64,000 bases of DNA from JSC-12 sp033764965 (GTDB lineage Bacteria > Cyanobacteriota > Cyanobacteriia > Leptolyngbyales > Leptolyngbyaceae), in contig JANRIN010000135.1 in the NCBI GenBank assembly GCA_033764965.1, positions 22,944 to 86,943 on the forward strand, in the 5' to 3' direction. Shown here piece by piece: positions 16,281 through 25,940 of the stretch. Every line of letters begins with the position of its first letter. Within the stretch, counting starts at the first letter, position 1. The translations under genes and the position numbers were made by a program. A model generated the notes under the pieces. The model did not search any database, had not been told where the DNA came from, and saw nothing but the letters and a program-made list of their open reading frames with translations.

Positions 16281-19200
16281 TTAAACTGTTTGTTCTAACT
16301 GCGTCAGTGAAATAAGTTTATTTTGCTCGTGCAACCTGGTTTCAACCAGCTTGGCAAATCGCTGAAACCGTTCGGCATCGACTGATGTAACTCTGGTAGC
16401 TTCAGGAAAAATCTTATCTTGCTCAAGTTTCATGATAATGCCCCTTCCATACGCAAAGATTTCTTGAGGTAGAACTGCCCTATCTTCTAGAGTCGGTTGG
16501 ATTCCACGTCCAGATGCCAGAGCATAAAGGGTTTCATCACGGCTAAACAGGGTGTAATCTTTCTTTCCTTCAAAACAAGTTCCGCCTGCTAACGGTTCAC
16601 CTAAGCTGGAAAGGATCGTTTTGGCATGGTTTGCGATCGCCCACACCTGTTCTTGCCATTTTGCTTGGTCGCGCTCCATTGCAGTCAGGTCGCGATCGCT
16701 CAACGGTTGTCCTTGCCTGAACGCTTTACCAATCTGTTCAATCTTCATTAGGTGATTATCAGACCGTCCAATATCCCTTGCCTGTCTGTACCATTCTCGT
16801 AAATCTTGCAGCGAGGGTTGTGCGGTAGTCTCTACGGGTTGCTCTAAAGATTGTTGAAGCTGTGTTTCCAGGGTTTGCCAAGTTGGATCAAGGACTGGTA
16901 ACTGGAGTTTTGCTTCTTCATAGGAATTGAGTGAGAACAAAACAGTTTGTTCTTCTAATTCAATGCTGTGATAGTTACTTTCATGTTCAGAAAATACCCC
17001 TTCTAAACTTAGATCGTTGTTATCAAGTAATAGATTTTGAGTTATATCTTGACTATTTTGAAGTGATTCAAGTTGTTTCTGCCATTGTAGTTTTGCTGCT
17101 TCGGCAAAGCATTGATCCAGAATATTTCGTGCAAACAGTTGGGCAAATGGGCGATCGTATCCTCTTGACTCTCCACCATTAAACGGGTTCTGAGTTGCAA
17201 TCTCTTTCAATTGCAGTTGTCCATCTTCTCGAATATTAAAGACCATTTCTGAGTCGATAAAGATATCTCCGTTTTGACTCAAGTAGTGGGTCAGGTATAA
17301 CTCGTTGATGTGTCGCTCAATGACCAGAGGGATGTAGGGAGTATTCTCAATTCTCAAGTGGAAATCATCACCAGTCATCACAGCTTCAAGTAGCTCAGCT
17401 TGTTGCAGGAATCTGGCAATATTTTTCTCAGCCCTGGCGGATTGTATTTCGGGGGGCGCAATTTGAGCCAGATGAGGCATGGGCTGTGGTTCTTTAGAGA
17501 AGTCATCTGTGACTGGCTCATGCAGAATTAGAGGAATCGTTGGTTCACTTTCATAGCCTTGAAAAGGTTCAGGAATAGGTGAGGAACTTGGGGTGTTGGA
17601 ACCCCGTAATTCCTCTCCAGCTAACGAGTTTGTTTCCTGAACTGGCTCTACTGAAACCTGCTCTAATTCTGGTAACTTAATCCCCAGGTAATCTCGTGCT
17701 TGATCCTTGAAATCGAAGGCTGAAAGGGTGTGCCCCTTGTCTTTCATTACAACTGAGAGAACGTGATCAATGCGGTCTGCTGGAACAATCAATTCCATGC
17801 GATCGCTCACCGAATAAAACTCATTTTCAGCCGCTTGCATGATGTCTTGATCCAGGGAAAAGCGATCGCCCACACCCGACTTTGGAGTTTGTAGAACAAA
17901 TCCGGTTGCTGCACCATTGCTCAGTCTTGCAGATGCCTGCGTTTTAATCGTCAGGAGTTCATCCAGAGTTTTGACAGAACCTTTGTTTTGAGTGATGTCG
18001 GTCAGGAATGCTTTGACCTGATGAGGCTCATGGAAGGCGACGGGTTCTGCCCGAATCGATTCTTGAATGTCAAAGCTGGCGGGCATGATTAAGCCCTGTC
18101 GAATATTGCCCTGGCAATCGCTGTAGTTGATGAATTTACCATTCGGATATTTCTCATATGCTTTTAGCAGGTTGCCGCTGAAAATCTGTGCCTCTCGCCG
18201 CTGCTCCGCCTGCCGCAAATCAAATGCCTGGTAAATATCCTCACCATTCCAGTTCGTATCCTGAGCCGTAATCGTGATGCAGAGATTCTCCTTACCTCGA
18301 TTAAAGCGGGTCAGCGGAATCGTAATTGTTCTTGCCTGGTTGTCAGTCAAGATTTGCGCTCGCCAATTGGTTGGAGCGGCAGGGCTACCCTCGTGCCCTT
18401 TTTGCCAGATTTTAGCAACCACACCATAGGTGATATTGCCTTCCGGGGAAACGACTCGAACAGGTTGACCCGGTGGAAATTTCCAAAGCAGGGAGGTGAC
18501 GTGCGCCAGTTGTTTCTTGAGGCGATCGTTGGCTTTGTCACGGCTATAGGGGTCAAATTTATTCTGGAGGAGGTGCGATCGATACTCTTTCAAATCTTGC
18601 CGAAGCTGGTCGATCGACTCTCTCGCGTGTTGTTTTGCTTGATGTTTGACCTGATCGAAATCATGGTCATCCACCTGTTTGACTGGCTCCAGTCTCAGAT
18701 TCTCACGCACCAGGTTAATCACCTGAAGCTGAGTCAGAGGCTTTACTGGAACTTTGGTATCGGTCACGTCTAAATAGACCGGACCCGTAAACTCGTTTTG
18801 AATGCTGGACGTATCAGGAATAACTTCCATCCGGGCAATGACTTTGGCATCCAAATCGAGCTGTTCGGCACGAAGAATGCTTTCACCCATTGCCTCTTTT
18901 TGAGCAATCAGGTCCAGGGTTTCGGTCTCAATTAGCGTGTACAGGTTCTCCTGCTCATTGATAGACAGCAGTGGAATTCGTCCCGTCACGCGGCTGATCA
19001 GTTCCGTCTCCGACTCACCCTGGAGGTTATCGGTGGGGTAGGCTAGTTTGGCATCCAGTTCTGGATTATCCTCCAATAGTTCGCCAATTACCTCCTCTCC
19101 GTAGGGATTCATGAAATCCACTACATCTGAGACAGAGAGGGCAGAATCACGAGCAGCGGTGGTATTAGCATTGAGCATCGCCATCTTCTTGGAAAGGATG

Positions 19201-22200
19201 GCTCCCAAACGCTTCTCCGCAGGGAGATCCGACATCAGCAGCGTGATCTTGGGTTCCACAACCTGACCAAACCGATTGACGCGCCCAAGCATCTGCATCA
19301 CCTGATTAATGTCCCGCTCTGCCTGCGCCACAATCAGATGCCGTTGCCGTTGGTCTGCAAACTTCTCAGAAGCATGAAGGTTAATTCCCGTTGCACCCGA
19401 TCGGTTGAGAATTAGAACATCCAGATCGCCTGCATTAAAGCGACCGACGGTATCCACCTTTGCCTGAGCAGTAGTCTCCTTACTGGAGCGACGACCATAG
19501 CCAATCTCACCACTGGTTGTGTAGTCGATGACGTTCTCCCGCCCAGTAATCTCATCAACCTGATAGCCTTCCTGAGTCAGCCGCCAGCGAATGTAATCAA
19601 TCGAGCTGAGGGGGATGCTTGAAAGATCAATGTTATCAACGAGTTCCCTAGCTTCGTCGTAAGCAGCTAGAGCGTCTGCGCCCAACTCTTCATCGGTTAA
19701 TCGTCGTCGGGTTTGTAGCCCTTCATGGTTTTTGATCACCACATCCCGTGATCGCTCCAGGTATCGTCCCAGGACATCGCCAAAGGTGATGGTGATAGGA
19801 TCGCCCGGAGTTAGCCCGTTATCCTCTGCGTATTGTCCAATGAAGGCATCCATTGTAGAGGCGACGGCAATCACAGGCTTTTCACCTCGTCCAATGGAGG
19901 CGATCGCCTCCTGTACCGTTGCTTCAGCTTTCTGACACAGCAATCCCTGGTCAATGACGTTGTGCATCAGCGAGGTGAAGTTAGTGGATTTGGCTCCTAC
20001 CTGCCCAATGGCATTGTCTTCCCCCAGTTGCTTTGCCTCTTTTTTGAGTTCCTTGCTGAGTTGCTTAACTGCCTTCTGCTTGGCAAGGTCAAACTGACTG
20101 ATGCTCCGCATGATGGCAGAAATGCTGTCTGCGGTTTCGCGATTCACTGGAACTACTTTCGCTTCAAAGGAAACGCCTTCAAACGATCGCTCCCGCCTCA
20201 GCAACTGACCAGACGCAACAAACTTGGTTGCCATCATCTGCTGAAGGGGAATGCCACCATCCTTGAGCGTTCGTTGCAGACTGGAAAGGTTGGAGACAGC
20301 TTCAGCCGCATCAGAGCGACGAGCATAGAGATCCATCACAGCAGGATCTTTGGTTGCCGTGGCACTCATAAAGACGGCTCCGGCACTGCGATCGACAAGT
20401 TCTCGCACAAATTCAGCGCGATCAGGTGCAGCACTGTTACTTTTCCATGCTGTGTCGCTGATGCTGCCGCCTGCTTCGTGTGCCTCATCAAAGATGAAGA
20501 TGGCTTGGGGGGCAATCGCCCGGAAGAACTCCCGTCGAAGGGGTTCCTTGCCATCATTCACTGTTTGAAGTTGGCTGTAGGTGGTGAAGACAGCATTGTA
20601 AGCAAGCCCTAAATTACCCTGCTGCATAATCCTGAGCATTTCCGCATCCTGCTCGGCAGGAGAGCCTGTTCGTAGCCGTTGCCCATCGCTGGAAGTCAGA
20701 CTTAAATTGTTGTTGGTCATAAAGGGACGGACTCCAGGCTTTCCAATATCTGCCAGGTCAGTCAGCATGGAGGTGTAGAGGTTCGGCTTTTGGGTGACGA
20801 AGACCGGAATGTAGCCCTGGTTGATGGCATCGACAATATTGCTGGCTCCGAAGCGTCCCTTTCCATTTCCGGTCTGATCACCGTTGAGGAATACCTTGCC
20901 GCGATCGCGCTGATGGAATGCCAGGGCAACCGCATCAATCTGCTCGGCATAGAGGTATTTCCACAGTTCTTCCTTCGACTCATAACCTAACCGCTGCCGG
21001 ACGAATTCATCAATGTCGCCCTGTTGCTGCTCCAGTTTATCCAGGGCAAGCTGAGCAGCCGTTGCCATATTGGTTGGAATTAGAGTTCCAGGCGATCTAC
21101 CCTGACTACGGGGAAGATACGCAGCGTGAAGCGGTTGAGAATCTGGGGTGAGATTCTCAGGTTCAAGTGGTGCCATTGATTGAATCCTTTGTGGGTATGT
21201 TGTTGAGGCGGTTATTCCATCCCAGAGGTCAGTTCCCTCACCCAGTCCTGGAGGGTCATCTGGTTGTGTTCCTCTATCCACTGCTGCTGAGTCTGTAAAT
21301 CGACTGGATGGATGACGATCGGAAAATTCAGTTTTGGATTGCTCAATTGAAATTTGGTCTTGAAGGTTTCGTTGCGGTGCAGCAGTGTTTCTACCCACTC
21401 CTGCATCCACCACCACAGGGGCTGGAGTTCCTGCGTTTGGGAGTCCTCGTACAGTTCCGGTGGCTCCTGAAGATATAACACCTTTAAGGCTTGAGCCAAT
21501 CGTTGGTGAACCTGGAGTTGATTGTCCCCAGTTGTGGTCATCCAGGTCTGGATCATCCATTGAAGACGAAGGGACATCAGGCGATCGTAATCCCGTCGGC
21601 TCAGTTGTTCGATCTCGACTGGCATCTTGACTAGAAAGAGAGATGGATTGCCTGGTTCTTCTGGTTTCCAAATCAGAGGAAACTTCTCGTAATCCTGAAT
21701 CGTTACCTGTTTGCTGATGGATGGGTTCATCGGGCAGTCGCTCCTTGAGTGCGTCAAATGATTTATAAATGGTTGGAACCCTGGCAGCAGGCAAGGTTTG
21801 CTGAGACTGCCCTCGCCCTGCAATCACGATGACATCAATCGGAAAACCTGCACCCTGTTTTCGGTAGAGGTTGCCCCAAATAGAGAAATGCTGCGTGACG
21901 TTGTATTGCTGGTAGAGGGCGTAGAAAAATCCGCGAGTTTCGATGCTGTTGTAGCGATTCGATCTCCGCTCCTCATCCTCACCCAGCTTGCCGCCCAGAA
22001 TCAACACTGCCCGACCGTCATCTTTCATTGCCTCCAATGCGCGAAAGGCGATCGCCTGGTCAATCTGGGTTGTACCTCGACGATTGCCGGGAATAGCAAA
22101 TCGTTGCACTTGCCCTGCCAAATCACGAACAGAACCAAAGGGTGGATTGCAGATGACGCGATCGACCTGTTTAGTAGGACGATAACTACTGGCATCTCGT

Positions 22201-22700
22201 TGAGTCAGTTGGTGGTAGCCTCTGGTAGCCAATTCAGTGAAGCGATCGCCATTCAATTCATTAGCAATCACTTTTTGAGGATTGGCAGTAATCAGCAGTG
22301 CGCCATTACCAGCAGTAGGTTCATAAACGGTAGTTTCTAGAGTGATGCCAGCCAGCGTGGAGGCAAGGTAGGCGATCGGGATAGGGGTGCTATAAGCCTG
22401 CTGGAGAACGGAGGTAGAAGAGCGAACGCTGAGGGTAGGCTGGTGTTCCAGCAGATTAACCAGTCGATCATACGCCTGATGAGTCGTGTCACTCTGCTGA
22501 ATCAGAAGTGGAGCAACTCGAACAACAGCCGCTTCCATTGCCTCATCCACTAATTTTGTCAGTGGGCTACCTGGAGGAATTGCTTCACGTAGAACTTCCT
22601 CTGCCTGTCTTCGAGCCTCATTAATTCGGTTGTAACTTCCACCTTGCAGCAAAAAACTGTGGAATGCCCAAATTAGGGCTTCCTTAAGGCGATCGGACAT
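16281..22700 (-). CDS. N6-adenine methylase / Strawberry-notch helicase fusion
   Basis: The 2139-residue protein has an N-terminal DNA methylase with the SAM-binding motif YEPTAGNGALL (126-136) and the catalytic NPPF (185-188). A disordered Pro/Ser/Thr linker spans about 330-540. A superfamily-2 helicase of the Strawberry-notch type follows: nucleotide-binding GDQTGNGKGRFG (about 608-619), DEAH box (about 738), MSATATKDP (about 778) and motif VI QMLGRVNRFGQV (about 1138). The last 900 residues include conserved-looking segments without motifs I can name. Such methylase-helicase giants occur on phages, plasmids and islands and in anti-phage systems. Its probable job is modification plus remodelling of DNA, on the element itself or against invaders; which one is open. 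No restriction nuclease domain is visible. Confidence 0.88.
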   Translation of the reverse strand: MSDRLKEALIWAFHSFLLQGGSYNRINEARRQAEEVLREAIPPGSPLTKLVDEAMEAAVVRVAPLLIQQSDTTHQAYDRLVNLLEHQPTLSVRSSTSVLQQAYSTPIPIAYLASTLAGITLETTVYEPTAGNGALLITANPQKVIANELNGDRFTELATRGYHQLTQRDASSYRPTKQVDRVICNPPFGSVRDLAGQVQRFAIPGNRRGTTQIDQAIAFRALEAMKDDGRAVLILGGKLGEDEERRSNRYNSIETRGFFYALYQQYNVTQHFSIWGNLYRKQGAGFPIDVIVIAGRGQSQQTLPAARVPTIYKSFDALKERLPDEPIHQQTGNDSGLREVSSDLETRRTRQSISLSSQDASRDRTTEPTGLRSPDVPSSSMDDPDLDDHNWGQSTPGSPTIGSSLKGVISSGATGTVRGLPNAGTPAPVVVDAGVGRNTAAPQRNLQDQISIEQSKTEFSDRHPSSRFTDSAAVDRGTQPDDPPGLGEGTDLWDGITASTTYPQRIQSMAPLEPENLTPDSQPLHAAYLPRSQGRSPGTLIPTNMATAAQLALDKLEQQQGDIDEFVRQRLGYESKEELWKYLYAEQIDAVALAFHQRDRGKVFLNGDQTGNGKGRFGASNIVDAINQGYIPVFVTQKPNLYTSMLTDLADIGKPGVRPFMTNNNLSLTSSDGQRLRTGSPAEQDAEMLRIMQQGNLGLAYNAVFTTYSQLQTVNDGKEPLRREFFRAIAPQAIFIFDEAHEAGGSISDTAWKSNSAAPDRAEFVRELVDRSAGAVFMSATATKDPAVMDLYARRSDAAEAVSNLSSLQRTLKDGGIPLQQMMATKFVASGQLLRRERSFEGVSFEAKVVPVNRETADSISAIMRSISQFDLAKQKAVKQLSKELKKEAKQLGEDNAIGQVGAKSTNFTSLMHNVIDQGLLCQKAEATVQEAIASIGRGEKPVIAVASTMDAFIGQYAEDNGLTPGDPITITFGDVLGRYLERSRDVVIKNHEGLQTRRRLTDEELGADALAAYDEARELVDNIDLSSIPLSSIDYIRWRLTQEGYQVDEITGRENVIDYTTSGEIGYGRRSSKETTAQAKVDTVGRFNAGDLDVLILNRSGATGINLHASEKFADQRQRHLIVAQAERDINQVMQMLGRVNRFGQVVEPKITLLMSDLPAEKRLGAILSKKMAMLNANTTAARDSALSVSDVVDFMNPYGEEVIGELLEDNPELDAKLAYPTDNLQGESETELISRVTGRIPLLSINEQENLYTLIETETLDLIAQKEAMGESILRAEQLDLDAKVIARMEVIPDTSSIQNEFTGPVYLDVTDTKVPVKPLTQLQVINLVRENLRLEPVKQVDDHDFDQVKHQAKQHARESIDQLRQDLKEYRSHLLQNKFDPYSRDKANDRLKKQLAHVTSLLWKFPPGQPVRVVSPEGNITYGVVAKIWQKGHEGSPAAPTNWRAQILTDNQARTITIPLTRFNRGKENLCITITAQDTNWNGEDIYQAFDLRQAEQRREAQIFSGNLLKAYEKYPNGKFINYSDCQGNIRQGLIMPASFDIQESIRAEPVAFHEPHQVKAFLTDITQNKGSVKTLDELLTIKTQASARLSNGAATGFVLQTPKSGVGDRFSLDQDIMQAAENEFYSVSDRMELIVPADRIDHVLSVVMKDKGHTLSAFDFKDQARDYLGIKLPELEQVSVEPVQETNSLAGEELRGSNTPSSSPIPEPFQGYESEPTIPLILHEPVTDDFSKEPQPMPHLAQIAPPEIQSARAEKNIARFLQQAELLEAVMTGDDFHLRIENTPYIPLVIERHINELYLTHYLSQNGDIFIDSEMVFNIREDGQLQLKEIATQNPFNGGESRGYDRPFAQLFARNILDQCFAEAAKLQWQKQLESLQNSQDITQNLLLDNNDLSLEGVFSEHESNYHSIELEEQTVLFSLNSYEEAKLQLPVLDPTWQTLETQLQQSLEQPVETTAQPSLQDLREWYRQARDIGRSDNHLMKIEQIGKAFRQGQPLSDRDLTAMERDQAKWQEQVWAIANHAKTILSSLGEPLAGGTCFEGKKDYTLFSRDETLYALASGRGIQPTLEDRAVLPQEIFAYGRGIIMKLEQDKIFPEATRVTSVDAERFQRFAKLVETRLHEQNKLISLTQLEQTV

Positions 22701-22711
22701 AGGGAGAAGAT

Positions 22712-22894
22712 TCAGTCAGGTCTTGAATCAATGCCGAAGATTTGATCCAGTTTCACTTCAATGTCTGGGTCTTCCTCACGTGAGATAGGAGCTACAGTAT
22801 CATCGTCATAATCTATCTCTTCAGATAAGGTAGACAGACGGGTTTGTAATACTTGAAACCAGTTTTGTGAGTCTGTTGGGTGCTGGTTCTTCAT
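22712..22894 (-). CDS. Small acidic protein upstream of the methylase-helicase
   Basis: A 60-residue acidic protein (EEIDYDDDTVAPISREED) without recognised motifs. I chose ATG at 22894 because AAGGA lies 6 nt upstream; an earlier in-frame ATG at 22945 would add 17 residues. It ends 11 nt before the methylase-helicase start, so the two are probably co-transcribed. It may be a regulator or antagonist of the large enzyme, but nothing in the sequence proves this. Confidence 0.55.
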   Translation of the reverse strand: MKNQHPTDSQNWFQVLQTRLSTLSEEIDYDDDTVAPISREEDPDIEVKLDQIFGIDSRPD

Positions 22895-23127
22895 AAGTTT
22901 TCCTTGCCTGGAATTGCTACTACCTTGCGAGTCTAGGGAGTTCATCTGACTGTGCCGTAGAAATCATCTGCAAATCGTGTGACAAATTAAGCTAGAACTG
23001 CACTTGCTTAAGACTATATAACTACTGACTTCATCCTTAAAGAAATGTATTAATCTTGATTCAAAATGAATTGACAAGCAAAAATCGGTTTCTCGATCGT
23101 AATGCTAGCCACCAGCCCCTAAGAATT

Positions 23128-24585
23128 ATGGTTAAGTCAGCAGCCTTGAAGCCACCAAATTCCTACCTAACAACTTTGTTGCCTTTTGTTGGATTTGCCA
23201 CATTGTCTTTCTTTAATCCAGTATTACCTACGAAAGCAGAAGATTTCCCCTTAGCAAGGCGGTTACGCGAAACGAGGGAATGCTCCGGATGCAACCTGAG
23301 GGATGCTGACTTAAGGAGGGCTTACTTACGATCTGCGAATCTCAGTGACGCAAATCTTCGGAGTGCTGATCTTAGGGGTGCTGATTTGCAAAATGCCTAT
23401 TTGCAAGATGCTGATCTTAGAGATGCTGATCTCAGGAATGCGGATTTAAGAGGGGCGAACTTGGAAGGGGCAGATTTGAGGGGAACTAATCTTACGCAAA
23501 CTCAAACTGATGCAAGTACAGTTTTAGACGAACAATGGTGCCAAGTTTGGCTTTCTGTCAATAGTCCCAATTCAACACAAGATCGGCTCAATCAAGTTCA
23601 TACTTATCCTCAAAGCTGTACTAATCTAAGCTCCAACGACCCAGTTAGTCTGCCAGAAGGAGCTAATTTGAGCCATGCCAACTTAAGCGGAGTAAACATT
23701 GAAATTGGTAGTAATTTGAGGGAAATCAATTTAAGTAGTACTAGTCTGCAAGGTGCTTATTTAGTCGGAGCAGATTTGCAAGATGCTGACTTGTTTGCGG
23801 CTAATCTCCGGGATGCAGACTTAAGTAGTCAATCAACAGGTGTTGAGAATCATCGAGCAAATTTGAGCCGCAGTGATTTGAGGTTTGCCAATTTAGAAAG
23901 TGCAAATCTTAGTTCTGCTAGCTTAAGCGGAACTAATTTAAGTAATGCCACGCTTAGAGGAGCTACTCTTCATCATGTTGATCTAACAAATGCAAACTTG
24001 CAAGGAGCAGATCTAAGTGGGATTGGCTTAGTTAGCCAAAATCAGGAAGATAATGGTTGTCCTGAAATTTCCTCCTTCGAAGGATGTGCTACTAATTTGA
24101 CTGAAGCAAATTTAGCTGGGGCGAATTTATCCAATGCTAATCTTAGTCGAGTAAGTCTAAATCAAGCTGAATTACCAGGAGTTGACTTTGATAGCAACAC
24201 TAATTTAAGTTTTGCTGATCTCAGGGGAACCAACTTGAGTGGATTTAACCTCAGCGGAATGAATTTACAAAATGCAATTCTCAATGGTTTAAACCTAAGT
24301 AATGCCAATTTGAGCGGTAGTGATCTTGATAGCGCGCAGTTAATTGGTACGAATCTTAGAAATACAAATCTTAGTCATGCCAATTTCACTAGTGCTGATT
24401 TAAGTCAAGCAAATTTAATTAATGCAGATTTACAGGATGCTACTCTTCAAGGAGCAATTTTGATTGATGCAGATCTAAGTGGAGCAAATTTACAAGGAGC
24501 AGATTTAAGCAATGCTGTCTTAAGTAGTAATCAACTAGAAGCAGCAAATTTATGTGGGGCTATTATGCCTAATGGCGATCGCTAA
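23128..24585 (+). CDS. Exported pentapeptide-repeat protein
   Basis: The protein has a signal peptide or membrane anchor at its start (LTTLLPFVGFATLSFF) followed by RECSGCNLRDADL, a typical opening of cyanobacterial pentapeptide proteins. The rest is A(D/N)LxX repeats in three or four blocks that would form quadrilateral beta-helices, split by two short Cys-containing inserts (WCQVWLSVN; NGCPEISSFEGC). The Cys pairs suggest disulphides and an extracytoplasmic place. I prefer ATG at 23128; a TTG start at 23056 would add 24 residues and bury the signal peptide. It heads the plus-strand group that continues to 31279. Function is unknown; the shape suits binding or scaffolding. Confidence 0.82.
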   Translation: MVKSAALKPPNSYLTTLLPFVGFATLSFFNPVLPTKAEDFPLARRLRETRECSGCNLRDADLRRAYLRSANLSDANLRSADLRGADLQNAYLQDADLRDADLRNADLRGANLEGADLRGTNLTQTQTDASTVLDEQWCQVWLSVNSPNSTQDRLNQVHTYPQSCTNLSSNDPVSLPEGANLSHANLSGVNIEIGSNLREINLSSTSLQGAYLVGADLQDADLFAANLRDADLSSQSTGVENHRANLSRSDLRFANLESANLSSASLSGTNLSNATLRGATLHHVDLTNANLQGADLSGIGLVSQNQEDNGCPEISSFEGCATNLTEANLAGANLSNANLSRVSLNQAELPGVDFDSNTNLSFADLRGTNLSGFNLSGMNLQNAILNGLNLSNANLSGSDLDSAQLIGTNLRNTNLSHANFTSADLSQANLINADLQDATLQGAILIDADLSGANLQGADLSNAVLSSNQLEAANLCGAIMPNGDR

Positions 24586-24634
24586 TGTTTGTTGAGAATA
24601 ATTCTACTTCTCTAAATCAAGACCAAATTCTTCT

Positions 24635-25873
24635 ATGGTTGACCAACATTTTCCAGGCTTGCCTTCCGATCCTCTAAAACGGTTACGTGTTCATGACAAT
24701 TTAATCATCAATGCTGAACGCTGGTCGCAAGCTCATAATTATCATCGCGATCGCCAAAATATTCACTATCAAGCGCTCAATCAAGCTGGTATTCTTTATG
24801 GTCTAGGTGTCAAAGTACTTGATAAACCTCCTGAGTATAGCTCCAAGGAGATTCAACAAAGGGATAAAAATAGAAAAGAAAAGAGATGGCTTGAGATTCA
24901 ACCAGGAATTGCTATCGACTATAGAGGTCATCCTATTGTAGTCACGGCTGAACCTCAAGCTAATCGTGTTCTGCGTATTGCGGTTGATCCACCTAATGCA
25001 AAAGATAACCTTTTTATCTATATCGTAGTAAGTTACGTTGATCCAGACGAACTGGATTCTGAAACAGAAGAGATTTTTGCCCAAGAGCAATTTCGATTTG
25101 ACCAAAAAATTAGCTCTAGTGAGGATGTTAATCCTCTTAGCTACCAAGATATTGAACTCTGTCGCATTAAACTTCAAGCTGGAATACTTGAATTGAAGCC
25201 ACCAAAAGATGTTTTATCTCCCAATGCAAACGAAATTGATCTTCGATATCGGCAGCACGTTCAACCTAGAACGCAATTCCAAGTAGAGGTTGGAACTCTC
25301 TCTGAGCTTGAGCCTAGCAGCTGTGAAAACTTTAACTGTTTAATGCGATCGCTCTCAGCTCTTTATCCACAGATGAACGGTGTATTAAACCCAGCATCTA
25401 TAGAGCTATCGGCTTTAGAGCAACGGATCAAATGTGATTTGCTGTACCTAGAAAGTCAGAAATTCCTAGATTTAAAGGATGAGCAGCTTAAGATTCTTAG
25501 GCGATATTGCCAAAAGGGAGGCAATGTCTTGGTAGAAATCTTTACAGATATAGATATTCAAAATATAGAAAGTCGAGTTCAAGAAGGAGAAGGAAATCCA
25601 GAACTGTTCTCAAATTGGGACGCATTAGCCCGTGAAAATTCACCTATTCATCCATTGCGGATTGAACCTTTTACATTTCCTAAAGAACGACCAGGTTTTA
25701 TTCAGGAGTTCTTTGTATACGGAGGTTTCATCGGAATAAAAGGAAAATTGTCAGAGTCTTGGGGAGTGCGAAGTGACTCGAATCGTGAACTCACTCGAAC
25801 TGCTCAAGAATTTGGAATTAATATTCTTCATTTTGCATGGCAAAGACGGTATTTCTCCCAGCTAGTACATTAG
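24635..25873 (+). CDS. Unrecognised two-part protein, DUF4159-like C-terminus
   Basis: A 412-residue protein. The N-terminal 190 residues start LPSDPLKRLRVHDNLIINAE and contain a beta-rich core (ITLEIQPGIAIDYRGHPIVV-like strands), a style seen in baseplate or tail-associated proteins of cyanobacteria. The C-terminal 200 residues contain LYPQMNGVLNPASIELSALE, LLYLESQKFLDL and YCQKGGNVLVE, and end NILHFAWQRRYFSQLV. This layout resembles DUF4159 domains (Rossmann-like, often next to vWA/MoxR genes), but the match is from memory. No signal peptide or membrane segment is visible. It lies 49 nt after the pentapeptide gene and 67 nt before the WD40 membrane protein. Confidence 0.5.
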   Translation: MVDQHFPGLPSDPLKRLRVHDNLIINAERWSQAHNYHRDRQNIHYQALNQAGILYGLGVKVLDKPPEYSSKEIQQRDKNRKEKRWLEIQPGIAIDYRGHPIVVTAEPQANRVLRIAVDPPNAKDNLFIYIVVSYVDPDELDSETEEIFAQEQFRFDQKISSSEDVNPLSYQDIELCRIKLQAGILELKPPKDVLSPNANEIDLRYRQHVQPRTQFQVEVGTLSELEPSSCENFNCLMRSLSALYPQMNGVLNPASIELSALEQRIKCDLLYLESQKFLDLKDEQLKILRRYCQKGGNVLVEIFTDIDIQNIESRVQEGEGNPELFSNWDALARENSPIHPLRIEPFTFPKERPGFIQEFFVYGGFIGIKGKLSESWGVRSDSNRELTRTAQEFGINILHFAWQRRYFSQLVH

Positions 25874-25940
25874 GAAAGTGGTAACGGAAGGGTAAATAAT
25901 CGATAGGCAAAGTCGATTTCTGAAGAAAAGGGTGTATCGT

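Noticed and set aside
19833..20612. 259-codon plus-strand frame
   Set aside because: It is opposite the helicase core, whose motifs (DEAH, SATATKDP) show the minus frame to be real.
21212..21823. 203-codon minus-strand frame
   Set aside because: It lies in another frame over the disordered linker of the methylase-helicase and has no own start signal or family.
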